Shown here piece by piece: positions 54,489-63,212 of a stretch of 64,000 bases of DNA. Position numbers and translations under genes: made by a program. Source of the DNA: Sulfurospirillum_A sp029027265 (GTDB lineage Bacteria; Campylobacterota; Campylobacteria; Campylobacterales; Sulfurospirillaceae); contig CP093061.1 of assembly GCA_029027265.1 (NCBI GenBank), positions 1,550,001 to 1,614,000 of the forward strand, in the 5' to 3' direction. Positions within the stretch are counted from its first letter, which is position 1; every line of letters starts with the position of its first letter. The notes below the pieces were generated by a model, which did no database searches, was not told where the DNA came from, and saw only the letters and a program-made list of their open reading frames with translations.

Positions 54489-54582
54489 TTCTTATAATAC
54501 TATTTCTAGATATTAAAACGAAACAAAATAGTGACAATAAATATATATAGAGTTTATAAAAGCATTTATATTGGAGAAAACG

Positions 54583-55770
54583 ATGAATACAACATTTTTA
54601 AATGACTTAGAGAGCAAATTAAGTTTATTAAAAGAGCAAGGGTTATATAAAAAAGAGAGAATTATAAATTCAGCACAATCATCAAATATCAGATTAAATA
54701 CTGGGCAAGAGGTTATAAATCTATGTGCAAACAATTATTTGGGCTTAGCTTCAAATAAACAGATTCAAAAGGTAGCTGCAAAAGCTTTAGCTGAGTTTGG
54801 TTATGGAATGGCATCTGTAAGATTTATTTGTGGGACTCAAACTATTCATAAAGAATTAGAAAATAAAATTTCATCTTTTTTGGGTACAGAAGATACTATT
54901 CTTTACTCTTCTTGTTTTGATGCAAATACAGGCTTATTTGAAACTATTTTACACAAAGAAGATGCAATCATAAGTGATGAACTAAATCATGCTAGCATCA
55001 TCGATGGCGTAAGGTTATGTAAAGCTGCAAGATATAGATATAAAAATTCAAATATGGAAGACTTGGAAAAACAGCTAATAGATTCGCAAAATGCCAGATA
55101 TAGACTGATAGTAACAGACGGTGTATTTTCAATGGATGGCTCAATTGCAAATTTACCAGCTATTTGTGAATTGGCTAAAAAGTATGATGCTTTAGTAATG
55201 GTAGATGACTCACATAGCATAGGAGTTTTAGGTAAAAATGGAAGAGGAACGCCTTCTCATTGGGGTTTTGAAGATAAGATAGACATTTATACAGGAACAT
55301 TAGGAAAAGCACTGGGTGGTGCTAGTGGAGGATATACTTCTGGAAAAGCAGCGGTCATATCATATCTTAGACAACGTTCTCGTCCATATCTGTTTTCAAA
55401 TTCAATTGTACCAATGGTAGCGGCATCTTCTATTGAGGCGATAAAGATATTGGAGACTTCTAGTAGTATGCTTGACACTTTGAAATCAAATAGTGAGTAC
55501 TTTAGAACTCAAATGAGTAAAGCTGGATTTACTTTACTTGGAGCAGATCATGCTATCGTTCCTGTACTCATAAAAGATGCAAAATTAGCTTCAAATATGG
55601 CAGATAAACTACTAGAACTTGGTATTTATGTCATAGCTTTTTCTTTTCCTGTAGTTCCAAAAGAGTTAGCGAGAATAAGAGTACAACTTTCAGCATCTCA
55701 TACGATGGAGCAATTAGAACATGCTGTGTCTTCATTTAAAACTGTGGGTATTGAGTTGGGAATTATATGA
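54583..55770 (+). CDS. kbl: Glycine C-acetyltransferase (2-amino-3-ketobutyrate CoA ligase) Kbl
   Basis: Cleaves 2-amino-3-oxobutyrate with CoA to glycine and acetyl-CoA, second step of threonine breakdown. 395 residues from the ATG at 54583 (TTGGAG before it). PLP lysine K242 (GTLGKALGGASGG), VMVDDSHSIGVLG cofactor region. Its stop overlaps the tdh start, so both are one operon. Confidence 0.95.
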   Translation: MNTTFLNDLESKLSLLKEQGLYKKERIINSAQSSNIRLNTGQEVINLCANNYLGLASNKQIQKVAAKALAEFGYGMASVRFICGTQTIHKELENKISSFLGTEDTILYSSCFDANTGLFETILHKEDAIISDELNHASIIDGVRLCKAARYRYKNSNMEDLEKQLIDSQNARYRLIVTDGVFSMDGSIANLPAICELAKKYDALVMVDDSHSIGVLGKNGRGTPSHWGFEDKIDIYTGTLGKALGGASGGYTSGKAAVISYLRQRSRPYLFSNSIVPMVAASSIEAIKILETSSSMLDTLKSNSEYFRTQMSKAGFTLLGADHAIVPVLIKDAKLASNMADKLLELGIYVIAFSFPVVPKELARIRVQLSASHTMEQLEHAVSSFKTVGIELGII

Positions 55771-56795
55771 TGAAAGCATTATCTAAACTTCATAACAAAA
55801 AAGGGATTTGGCAAGTTGAAGCTGATGTACCGAAGATAGGGCACAATGACCTATTAATAAAAATTAAAAAAACTGCAATTTGTGGAACAGATATGCATAT
55901 ATATAATTGGGATGAATGGGCTAAAAAAACCATCCCCGTACCTATGATAGTCGGACATGAATTTGTAGGCGAAATTGTAGAAATAGGTACAGAGGTTAAA
56001 GGATTTTCCGTAGGTAATAGAGTTTCAGGAGAAGGCCATATCACTTGTGGTCACTGCAGAAACTGTAGAGCAGGTAAAAGACACCTTTGTAGAAATACAC
56101 AAGGTATTGGAGTAAATATTCAAGGGGCATTTGCCCAATATTTGTGTTTGCCTAGTTTTAATGCTTTTAAATTAGATGAGAGTATCACTGACTCTCAAGC
56201 AGCAATTTTTGATCCATTTGGAAATGCTGTGCATACTGCTTTATCTTTTGATATGGTTGGTGAGGATGTGCTTATAACTGGTGCAGGACCTATTGGGTCA
56301 ATGGCAGCAGCAGTTGCTTCTCATGCTGGGGCTAGACACATAGTAATAACTGATATAAATGACTATAGATTGGATTTAGCAAAACAGATGGGTGCTACAA
56401 GAGTGGTCAATGTTACAAATGAATCTTTGGATACTGTTATGGAAAGTCTTGATATGTGTGAGGGGTTTGATGTAGGACTAGAGATGTCTGGAGCTCCAAG
56501 TGCTTTTAATGCAATGCTTAAAAACATGAATAATGGTGGAAAAATAGCGATGTTAGGAATTCCACCAGATGATATGAAAATAGTTTGGGACGAAGTTATA
56601 TTTAAAGGTTTAACCATAAAAGGTATATATGGAAGAGAGATGTTTGAAACTTGGTATAAAATGGCAAGTTTAGTTCAATCTGGGTTAAATCTAAATCCAA
56701 TAATTACACATGAGTTTAAGATAGATGATTTTCAAGAAGCATTTGATATTATGGAGTCAGGGCTATCTGGTAAAGTGATTTTAGATTGGGATTAA
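55770..56795 (+). CDS. tdh: L-threonine 3-dehydrogenase Tdh
   Basis: Zinc alcohol-dehydrogenase-family enzyme, oxidises threonine to 2-amino-3-oxobutyrate with NAD. 341 residues starting MKALSKLHNKKGIW (a second ATG directly before is possible, at 55767). Catalytic Cys in AICGTDMHIYNWDEW, GHEFVGE, the four-Cys structural zinc lobe CGHCRNCRAGKRHLC, NAD motif GAGPIGSMAAAVA. Strikingly similar throughout to the E. coli enzyme, so transfer from a distant donor is possible. Confidence 0.95.
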   Translation: MKALSKLHNKKGIWQVEADVPKIGHNDLLIKIKKTAICGTDMHIYNWDEWAKKTIPVPMIVGHEFVGEIVEIGTEVKGFSVGNRVSGEGHITCGHCRNCRAGKRHLCRNTQGIGVNIQGAFAQYLCLPSFNAFKLDESITDSQAAIFDPFGNAVHTALSFDMVGEDVLITGAGPIGSMAAAVASHAGARHIVITDINDYRLDLAKQMGATRVVNVTNESLDTVMESLDMCEGFDVGLEMSGAPSAFNAMLKNMNNGGKIAMLGIPPDDMKIVWDEVIFKGLTIKGIYGREMFETWYKMASLVQSGLNLNPIITHEFKIDDFQEAFDIMESGLSGKVILDWD

Positions 56796-56826
56796 TTTTA
56801 AACTCATATTATTCCTATTAATTCTT

Positions 56827-56836
56827 ATGCTATAAT
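56827..56836 (+). promoter_or_regulatory. Extended -10 promoter for mntA-hepT
   Basis: ATGCTATAAT with TATAAT at 56831-56836, 29 bases before the mntA start; same block as upstream of kbl (54473-54489). Confidence 0.5.
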
Positions 56837-56864
56837 TATTCAAGCAATAATATGAGGTATTAAC

Positions 56865-57155
56865 ATGACAAAAAATGATATATTAGAAAAGCTTACAAAA
56901 GAGAAAGAATATATTCAAAAGACCTATGAAGTCGATAAAATAGGACTATTTGGTAGTTATGCAAAAGACACTCAAACAAAAGATAGTGACATAGATATAT
57001 ATGTAGAATTTAAACATAAAACATTTGATAATTTAGCAGGACTTTGGAACTATCTTGAAAATATTTATAGTAAAAAAATTGATTTAATGCACAAGCATAA
57101 ACGAAGTAAAGGTGCTATATTTGACAGTATACAAAAAGAAGTTATCTATGGATAA
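56865..57155 (+). CDS. mntA: MntA-type nucleotidyltransferase antitoxin
   Basis: 96 residues with the minimal nucleotidyltransferase motif GSYAKDTQTKDSDIDIYVEF: G30-S31, D42 and D44 form the metal site. In studied MntA/HepT pairs this protein neutralises HepT by adding AMP groups to its tyrosine. The hepT start overlaps its end by eight bases. Confidence 0.9.
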   Translation: MTKNDILEKLTKEKEYIQKTYEVDKIGLFGSYAKDTQTKDSDIDIYVEFKHKTFDNLAGLWNYLENIYSKKIDLMHKHKRSKGAIFDSIQKEVIYG

Positions 57156-57513
57156 GTCCACTACTAAAGAGCTTTTAGCTTTTATATTAGAAAGTTTAAG
57201 GCTAATAAAAAGAAGATTTAAAGATATAAAAAATAGTGATGATTTTTTAGAAAATGATGATGGATTAGATAAACTAGACTCAATTTCTATGCGACTTCAA
57301 TCTATAGGTGAAGCATTAAAAAACTTAGATAAAAGAGAAAAAGAACTTTTGCTAAAAGTTGCCGATAAAGTATATTGGAGCAATATAATAAAAACTAGAG
57401 AGATACTAACTCACCATTATATTGATATAGATGCTGAAACTATTTATATGATTTGCAAAGAGAAGATTGAAGAGCTTAATGAAAAGATTTTAGAATTAAA
57501 AAGTATGATTTAA
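57148..57513 (+). CDS. hepT: HepT-type (DUF86) toxin ribonuclease
   Basis: 121 residues from the ATG at 57148, all helical. The active-site motif R-x4-H-x-Y is R84, H89, Y91 (REILTHHYID). In the family this is an RNase-like HEPN toxin whose tyrosine is the AMP acceptor. Gene order antitoxin-toxin with coupled translation. Confidence 0.9.
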   Translation: MDKSTTKELLAFILESLRLIKRRFKDIKNSDDFLENDDGLDKLDSISMRLQSIGEALKNLDKREKELLLKVADKVYWSNIIKTREILTHHYIDIDAETIYMICKEKIEELNEKILELKSMI

Positions 57514-57522
57514 AATAATTTA

Positions 57523-58215
57523 ATGAATAAAATTATTAATATAAATTGGAAACTAATCTCTATTTCTTTAAAAGAAGTTTATAAACAACAAAACTTGCTT
57601 TACTATTTTGAGAAAGATGAGATTTATCTAAAAAATGCTTTTTATATTATAGAAAAGCTTTGGTACGAACAATTAGATAGCATTGATAACTTACAAATTG
57701 TTATGATTTCAGAATCACCGCTGTTTGGAAAAATACACAAATATATTTATAATATCAATACAAGACCGAGTTCATTTTTTTATTTTCAAGATTTAGAAGC
57801 TTTTCCAAATTATGACTGTTCTATACAACAACCAATGGATATCAAAGAACAGAAGAAAATAATGTTAAAAGAGTTTAGTAAAAATGGATTTTTGATTTTA
57901 GATATCTTTCCTTTTGCTTTAAATCAAAAAGATACAATAATAAATTATCGTAAAATGCATGTAAACTTATATAGAAAATTATTAAAAATAACAGTTGAAA
58001 CTTATTTGATACCTAAATTGAATTTGTGTTTTAATAAATCAAATAAGCAAGTACACTTCTTATACAGGTACAAAAGATTATTTAAAAAAACTGGCAATCA
58101 TTTTGAAAATATACTAGAACAGAGTTTATTTAAAAAAGTTGATTACAAAATTGATACAATTAATGGTGTTAATATGTCTTTAGATAGAGACAAGTTAACT
58201 GATTTTTTGAAATAA
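57523..58215 (+). CDS. Unknown protein, weakly uracil-DNA-glycosylase-like
   Basis: 230 residues, basic. The stretch LQIVMISESPLFGKIHKYIY then RPSSFFYFQDLEAF, and later NGFLILDIFPFALN, resemble the GESP...YFY and strand-turn patterns of uracil-DNA-glycosylase-like proteins, but the catalytic residues cannot be assigned. Placed between hepT (nine bases) and hutI (12 bases) on the same strand, so it is cotranscribed with one or both. AT-rich codon use is more extreme than in hutI. Confidence 0.45.
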   Translation: MNKIININWKLISISLKEVYKQQNLLYYFEKDEIYLKNAFYIIEKLWYEQLDSIDNLQIVMISESPLFGKIHKYIYNINTRPSSFFYFQDLEAFPNYDCSIQQPMDIKEQKKIMLKEFSKNGFLILDIFPFALNQKDTIINYRKMHVNLYRKLLKITVETYLIPKLNLCFNKSNKQVHFLYRYKRLFKKTGNHFENILEQSLFKKVDYKIDTINGVNMSLDRDKLTDFLK

Positions 58216-58227
58216 TAGAAGGATAGA

Positions 58228-59439
58228 GTGAAATATGGGGATAGAGTATTGATTAATGCAAGAGTTGGAAAACTTGATATTAAAAATAAAATTGTAATTA
58301 AAAGAGATTTTTTTATAGCAATCAAAGATGGAAAGATTGCTAAGATTGATAAAATGAAAAACTTTAATAGCTCTACATGTAACGATATCTTTGATGCTCA
58401 AAATAGACTTGTAACTACTTCTCTCATAGATTGTCATACTCATTTAGTATTTGGTGGAAATAGAGCTAATGAATTTGAGCGAAGACTTAATGGTGAGAGT
58501 TATGCTCAAATTGCAAAAAGTGGTGGAGGTATTGCTTCGAGCATAAAAAGTACAAGAGAAGAGAGTTTTGATAAAATTTATGAGAGTTCTGCTAAACGTC
58601 TGAAAGCTTTAATTAAAGAGGGTGTGACTACCATTGAGATAAAAACTGGTTATGGTTTAGATTTAGATAGTGAGCTTAAAATGCTTGAAATAGCGAATAG
58701 ACTTGAAGAAAATTATCCTGTACATGTAGAGAAAACATTTCTTGGAGCTCACGCAGTTCCTCCTGAGTATAAAAATAGGACAGATGACTATATAGAGTAT
58801 GTTTGTGACGAGATGATGCCAAAAGTTGCTCTACATGTAACTGCCGTAGATATATATACTGAACATTTGGCTTTTAGTATTGAACAGACGGAAAAAGTAT
58901 TTAAAAAAGCTAAGTCATTAGGTCTACATGTAAAGATTCATGCAGAGCAGTTTTCTATGATGGGTGCTACAAAACTTGCATGTAAATACAAAGCACTTTC
59001 AAGTGACCATCTGGAATATATAGATGAAGATAGTGTAAAAGAGATGGCAAAGAGCGGAACAGTCGCGGTTTTACTTCCTGGGGCTTACTATTTTTTGCGT
59101 GAGACTAAAATGCCTCCAGTTGAACTTTTTAGAAAACATGGTGTTCCTATTGCTATTGCAACTGACTTAAACCCTGGTACATCTGCACTTTGTTCGTTGC
59201 AACTTATGATGAACATGAGTTCTGTTATTTTTGAACTTACAGTAGATGAAGCTTTTGTGGCAGTTACAAAAAATGCAGCAAAAGCTTTAGGATTAGAAAA
59301 ATCAAAAGGGAGCCTAGAAGAGGGCTACGATGCAGATTTTGTGATCTGGGACATAGAACACCCTAGAGACCTGATTTGCTCTTTTAGACCAACTAGCGTG
59401 TTTCTAAGCGTACAAAATGGAGAGGTTGTAGATGTATAG
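58228..59439 (+). CDS. hutI: Imidazolonepropionase HutI
   Basis: Opens the imidazolone ring, third step of histidine breakdown. 403 residues from a GTG (58228) with GAAGGAT before it. Amidohydrolase metal ligands H70-x-H72 (IDCHTHLVFGGNR), GGGIASSIKSTRE, ETGYG-type IKTGYGLDLDSELKML, AEQFS and ATDLNPG. Intact, unlike the relic at 54.1 kb. Contains four TACATGTA palindromes. Confidence 0.96.
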   Translation: MKYGDRVLINARVGKLDIKNKIVIKRDFFIAIKDGKIAKIDKMKNFNSSTCNDIFDAQNRLVTTSLIDCHTHLVFGGNRANEFERRLNGESYAQIAKSGGGIASSIKSTREESFDKIYESSAKRLKALIKEGVTTIEIKTGYGLDLDSELKMLEIANRLEENYPVHVEKTFLGAHAVPPEYKNRTDDYIEYVCDEMMPKVALHVTAVDIYTEHLAFSIEQTEKVFKKAKSLGLHVKIHAEQFSMMGATKLACKYKALSSDHLEYIDEDSVKEMAKSGTVAVLLPGAYYFLRETKMPPVELFRKHGVPIAIATDLNPGTSALCSLQLMMNMSSVIFELTVDEAFVAVTKNAAKALGLEKSKGSLEEGYDADFVIWDIEHPRDLICSFRPTSVFLSVQNGEVVDV

Positions 59440-59455
59440 CAAAGCAAATATAGAT

Positions 59456-60661
59456 TTAGAATAGTTTTTTTATAAAAACAACTTTAAGATAGTTTCCCTC
59501 TTTAAACTTAGGATTCACTTTAAAATCTTTAGGTAGAGTGTGGCTCTCTTTTACTTCAAACTTTCCATCTAACTCTTTAAAAGCTTTTGTTATATAGTCA
59601 TTAAAGGTCTTCATAGAGAAATTTGCGGAGTTTGTTGAGGCTACAATGATTCCATATTTACTAGTTATCTGTATTGCCTCTTTTAATAATTTAACATAGT
59701 CTTTTGAGGCTGAAAATGTATGTTTTTTACTTCTTGCAAAACTTGGTGGATCTAGAACTACAAGTTCGAACATTAGTTTTTTTCGTACAGCGTATTTAAA
59801 GTAGTTAAAAACATCTTCTACTATGATGTCTTGAGTTTTTGGGTCAATTTCATTTATGCTAAATTGTTCACTTGTTTTAGGTCGACTTCTTTTTGCCAAA
59901 TCAACACTTGTTGTCTTTATAGCCCCTCCTAAGCTTGCAAATACTGAAAATGCTCCTGTGTATGAGAAAGTGTTTAACATAGTTTTACCATTAGAATATT
60001 TCTCTTTTATAGCTTTTCGGACATCCCTTTGGTCTAAAAATACACCAACCATAGCACCATCATCTAAGTATATTGCAAAGTTTACACCATTTTCTTTTAC
60101 AATGATTGGAGCATCAGCTTTCACTCCACAAACAAAATCGTCTTCATTGTCAAGGTACATTCCTTTTGTGTCAAACCTTTTCTTCTCATATATTCCTTTG
60201 TAATCAACGTGTAGTTTTAAAGCTTCTAAAATGTCATTTTTAAACTCATATATGCCCTTACTGTACCAAGTAAGCAGATAGTACCCATCAAAATAGTCTA
60301 TGCTTATTCCACCAATTCCATCACCTTCTCCATTGAAAACTCTAAAGGCTGTTGTATGTTTTGAATTAAAAAAGTCATCTCTACATGTAAGGGCTCTTTT
60401 TATTTTTTTTGCAAAATATTTTTTATCTATTTGTTCATTTTTGTCTGTTGATAATACCCAGCCAAAACTCTTGTTTTGAATGCCGTGGTAGCCTTTAGCA
60501 ATAAACTTATTTTTAGAATCAAAGAAGTTTAAAATTACTCCTTCTTCTTTTATTTTATTTAAATCAACGATGGATTCTTTTGAAATCAATGGATAGCCAT
60601 TTCTGTACTCATGTACAAACTCTGGTTTCATGGTTAAATCTATATTTTTGTATATTTTCAT
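59456..60661 (-). CDS. RlmI-like class I 23S rRNA methyltransferase
   Basis: 401 residues from the ATG at 60661 (the longer open frame runs through the hutG promoter and is not credible). N-terminal PUA-like domain, then a Rossmann methyltransferase: MLNTFSYTGAFSVFASLGGA (AdoMet motif), VDLAKRS, and LVVLDPPSFARSKK (motif IV). Family members methylate cytosine 1962 of 23S rRNA. It interrupts the hut cluster on the opposite strand. Confidence 0.88.
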   Translation of the reverse strand: MKIYKNIDLTMKPEFVHEYRNGYPLISKESIVDLNKIKEEGVILNFFDSKNKFIAKGYHGIQNKSFGWVLSTDKNEQIDKKYFAKKIKRALTCRDDFFNSKHTTAFRVFNGEGDGIGGISIDYFDGYYLLTWYSKGIYEFKNDILEALKLHVDYKGIYEKKRFDTKGMYLDNEDDFVCGVKADAPIIVKENGVNFAIYLDDGAMVGVFLDQRDVRKAIKEKYSNGKTMLNTFSYTGAFSVFASLGGAIKTTSVDLAKRSRPKTSEQFSINEIDPKTQDIIVEDVFNYFKYAVRKKLMFELVVLDPPSFARSKKHTFSASKDYVKLLKEAIQITSKYGIIVASTNSANFSMKTFNDYITKAFKELDGKFEVKESHTLPKDFKVNPKFKEGNYLKVVFIKKLF

Positions 60662-60674
60662 AATGAAATTATAG

Positions 60675-60680
60675 TATAAT
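60675..60680 (+). promoter_or_regulatory. Candidate -10 box for hutG
   Basis: TATAAT 26 bases before the hutG ATG; no good -35 box is seen. No copy of the hut palindrome lies here. Confidence 0.4.
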
Positions 60681-60705
60681 TTAAACAAAAATAGGGATGT
60701 TATTG

Positions 60706-61644
60706 ATGTATAAAAAACCAAATTCTGATTTATGGAGCGGTAGAGTAGATGAGCAAGATGGAGAACTTGGAAAACGATGGCATGAGAAGATAGAGTTTTT
60801 AGAGTACCCATACAATCAAAAAAGTGGCGTTGCTTTTTTGGGTTTTGAGTGTGATGAGGGCGTTAAGAGAAACAAAGGTAGAGTAGGGGCTGCAAAGGGC
60901 TCAGATGAGCTTAAAAAAGCTATGGGTAGTTTTGCTTATCATCAAAAAACTAAGCTTTATGACTGTGGAAAGATTGTTGCTAACGAAGATTTGGAAAATT
61001 CACAAGAAGAATTAGCTTTACATGTAAGCTCCCTATTGAAAAACAATCACTTTCCAATAGTCCTTGGTGGTGGGCATGAAGTAGCATATGGTAGTTTTTT
61101 AGGGCTTTATAACTCTTTGGAAAACAATGAAGAGATAGCAATTATAAATTTTGATGCTCATTTTGATCTAAGAGAGAATGAAAGAGCAACATCAGGAACT
61201 CCTTTTGCTCAAATTTCAAAGCTCGATACCCCTTTTAATTATATGTGTTTAGGAGTTTCAAAAGCAGCCAATACAAAGGCTTTATTTGCCAAGGCTAAAT
61301 CTTTACATGTAGAGTATGTTTTAGACACTAAGATGACTTACTTGTTCATTGAAGAAATTAAAGAAAAAATAGATAATTTTATAAAAAATAAAGAATTTAT
61401 TTATATCACTATTGATACCGATGTATTTTGTGCTCATCAAATTTTTGGGGTTAGTGCCGTGGCGAGTAGGGGAGTGGAACTTAGTTTAATTTACGATTTA
61501 CTAGAGCATCTTTTTCACGGGTATGCAAACAAAATTAAGTTAGTGGATATAGCTGAGTTTAATCCAAAATACGACATAAATGAAATTGGTAAGAAAACAG
61601 TTTCAAGACTTATTTACGATATTGTAGATCTTATAAAGAACTAA
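60706..61644 (+). CDS. hutG: Formimidoylglutamase HutG
   Basis: Arginase-fold enzyme that splits formimidoylglutamate into glutamate and formamide, last step of the short hut route. 312 residues from the ATG at 60706 (AGGG nine bases before; the ATG at 60697 lies too close to that site). Manganese ligands: GGGHEVAYG, NFDAHFDLRENE and TIDTDVFCAHQ. Confidence 0.93.
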   Translation: MYKKPNSDLWSGRVDEQDGELGKRWHEKIEFLEYPYNQKSGVAFLGFECDEGVKRNKGRVGAAKGSDELKKAMGSFAYHQKTKLYDCGKIVANEDLENSQEELALHVSSLLKNNHFPIVLGGGHEVAYGSFLGLYNSLENNEEIAIINFDAHFDLRENERATSGTPFAQISKLDTPFNYMCLGVSKAANTKALFAKAKSLHVEYVLDTKMTYLFIEEIKEKIDNFIKNKEFIYITIDTDVFCAHQIFGVSAVASRGVELSLIYDLLEHLFHGYANKIKLVDIAEFNPKYDINEIGKKTVSRLIYDIVDLIKN

Positions 61645-61699
61645 CGTTATTTGTAAAATAATCCATATATTAATGCGAATTATAATACATATTATTTTA

Positions 61700-61727
61700 T
61701 GTAAAAGCCTATAGTCGGGCTTTTACA
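61700..61727. terminator. Bidirectional terminator between hutG and yedF-like gene
   Basis: TGTAAAAGCC (61700-61709) and GGCTTTTACA (61718-61727) form a perfect 10-bp stem with an eight-base loop; the end of the yedF-like gene lies in the right arm. Confidence 0.7.
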
Positions 61728-62313
61728 ATGTGGAGGTATTATAGTTTATCATAGTTTCGGCAAGTTCAAATATGGAAATTTTATTACCAATTTTGTGTTT
61801 TTTATGTAAGTCTAATTCTTCCAAAGAGCTGAGGTTAACTAAAATATCAACACCTTTTTCTTCTATTTTTTTGAGTACTTTTATGGAGCTATTTTGAGGA
61901 TCACCACAAGTGAGTTTCACCCCTTTATTTATAAAAATTATTTTTGATGGCAATATTTTTTGAAACAGTATTGAGTCTAAAAATTCTTGCATAAGCGTAT
62001 CGCCATAAAGACCACGACCAATACAATCTGAGGTTATGATGAGTGCTTTAGTCTCAATCTGTTTGTCTTTGTTGTGATGTTCTTCAATGTTACATGAGAA
62101 ATTTTTAGAAATAGTTATGAAAATTCCTGCTCTTTTTTGTTCTTTTTTAACAAAATAACCTTTATTTTGAGCATAGGTTAGTATATTGTCCTCAGACATA
62201 TCACAGTTTACAATGATTGTTACAGCAGAGTTTTCAGGTAACTCTTCAAGAGTACTTTTAGTAAGTACAACAGGTTTAGGAACAGGCATATCACGACAGT
62301 CAATAGTTCTCAT
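61723..62313 (-). CDS. yedF: YedF-like protein (TusA-like plus DsrE-like domains)
   Basis: 196 residues. N-terminal TusA-like domain (1-70) and C-terminal part (85-190) with ALIITSDCIGRGLYGDTLMQ, as in the selenium-metabolism protein YedF. The N-terminal signature reads DCRDMPVPKPVVLTK: the cysteine of the usual CPxP is replaced by Val (VPKP), while the earlier Cys6 and a Cys in KLTCGDPQNSS remain. Function in sulfur or selenium handling is presumed; the missing CPxP cysteine makes classical sulfur transfer by this domain doubtful. Confidence 0.8.
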   Translation of the reverse strand: MRTIDCRDMPVPKPVVLTKSTLEELPENSAVTIIVNCDMSEDNILTYAQNKGYFVKKEQKRAGIFITISKNFSCNIEEHHNKDKQIETKALIITSDCIGRGLYGDTLMQEFLDSILFQKILPSKIIFINKGVKLTCGDPQNSSIKVLKKIEEKGVDILVNLSSLEELDLHKKHKIGNKISIFELAETMINYNTSTL

Positions 62314-62497
62314 AAACTTTCCTTTATCCTATAGTTAATAGAACTATTTTAAGCTAAATTTTATTAAAAATCAATATTTTGCTCTTTACATGTAACAATT
62401 TAAGCAAAATATAGAAAAAACTACTCAATATAAGCTTTTTTTTTAAACAATGTGCTATAATCTTTATCTTTAAAAACAAAAATAAGGTTACATAAAT

Positions 62498-62782
62498 ATG
62501 CTATATGAAGACGAAGATGATTTTTTTGTAGGAAGTCCAAGAAGTAAGTTTTTTGATATTATGTTTAATGCAAACAAAAACTTAGTTGAAGATGCTTTAG
62601 AAAAACATATTGAAAGACATGTTGCTGTGGAGATGATTTTAGCGAAGTTAGCAGAAGAAAATGGATTTAATTTAGAAGCAGAAATAAGTACTATTAGAGT
62701 AGAAAAACAAGATGAAATACATCATGCAAAGATTGATTTTTTCATATTTACTGTTGGAGATATTTTAACTCAGAATGAGTAA
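62498..62782 (+). CDS. DUF2018 (HP0242-like) protein
   Basis: 94 residues. LYEDEDDFFVGSPRSKFFDIMFNANKNLVEDALE is the N-terminus of the Campylobacterota-specific DUF2018 family, to which the knotted helical dimer HP0242 of Helicobacter pylori belongs. Function unknown. Its end overlaps the next gene by eight bases. Confidence 0.8.
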   Translation: MLYEDEDDFFVGSPRSKFFDIMFNANKNLVEDALEKHIERHVAVEMILAKLAEENGFNLEAEISTIRVEKQDEIHHAKIDFFIFTVGDILTQNE

Positions 62783-63194
62783 AGTTTTTATTTCACTATT
62801 TTTATTTGTAAGTATTCTAATTGGTGCAGAGAAATCTAACTGGACACATGCACACAAATATACTTTAAAAAAAGATGAGATAGCAAGCATAAAAATAAGT
62901 ACTACAGAGTCTAAAGGCCTAGACAAAAGTAGTCTATTTTTTAGATGGACGACTATTGTTGGTGATAGAGTGACGGTTTTGTTGAATCATAAGGGTTATC
63001 CTCATCAGTACATTTTGTACAAGAAAAGGTCGTTGGATAGGGTTAAACTTTATCTTTTACCTGATGGAAGCAACAAAATGTTAGACAGAAGTTACCTTTT
63101 ACTTGTATTGGCTGATATAAATCAAGGTAATAAAGAAGTAAATTTTGATATATTTATAAAAGACAATAGAAATAGAATTTTAGTAGAATTTTGA
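62775..63194 (+). CDS. Small exported protein, unknown
   Basis: 139 residues. Signal peptide MSKVFISLFLFVSILIGAEK with cleavage after GA; the mature part is beta-rich (SSLFFRWTTIVGDRVTVLLN, then HQYILYKKRSLDRVKLYL) and has no cysteine. Not recognised; similar small periplasmic proteins sit between DUF2018 and ispB in relatives, as far as I recall. Overlaps the DUF2018 gene. Confidence 0.7.
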   Translation: MSKVFISLFLFVSILIGAEKSNWTHAHKYTLKKDEIASIKISTTESKGLDKSSLFFRWTTIVGDRVTVLLNHKGYPHQYILYKKRSLDRVKLYLLPDGSNKMLDRSYLLLVLADINQGNKEVNFDIFIKDNRNRILVEF

Positions 63195-63212
63195 CAAAGA
63201 GGCGGGATTAAG

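Noticed and set aside
58374..58932. TACATGTA copies in hutI taken as HutC operators
   Set aside because: The same palindrome occurs in unrelated genes throughout the window and differs from the dyad at the hut promoter.
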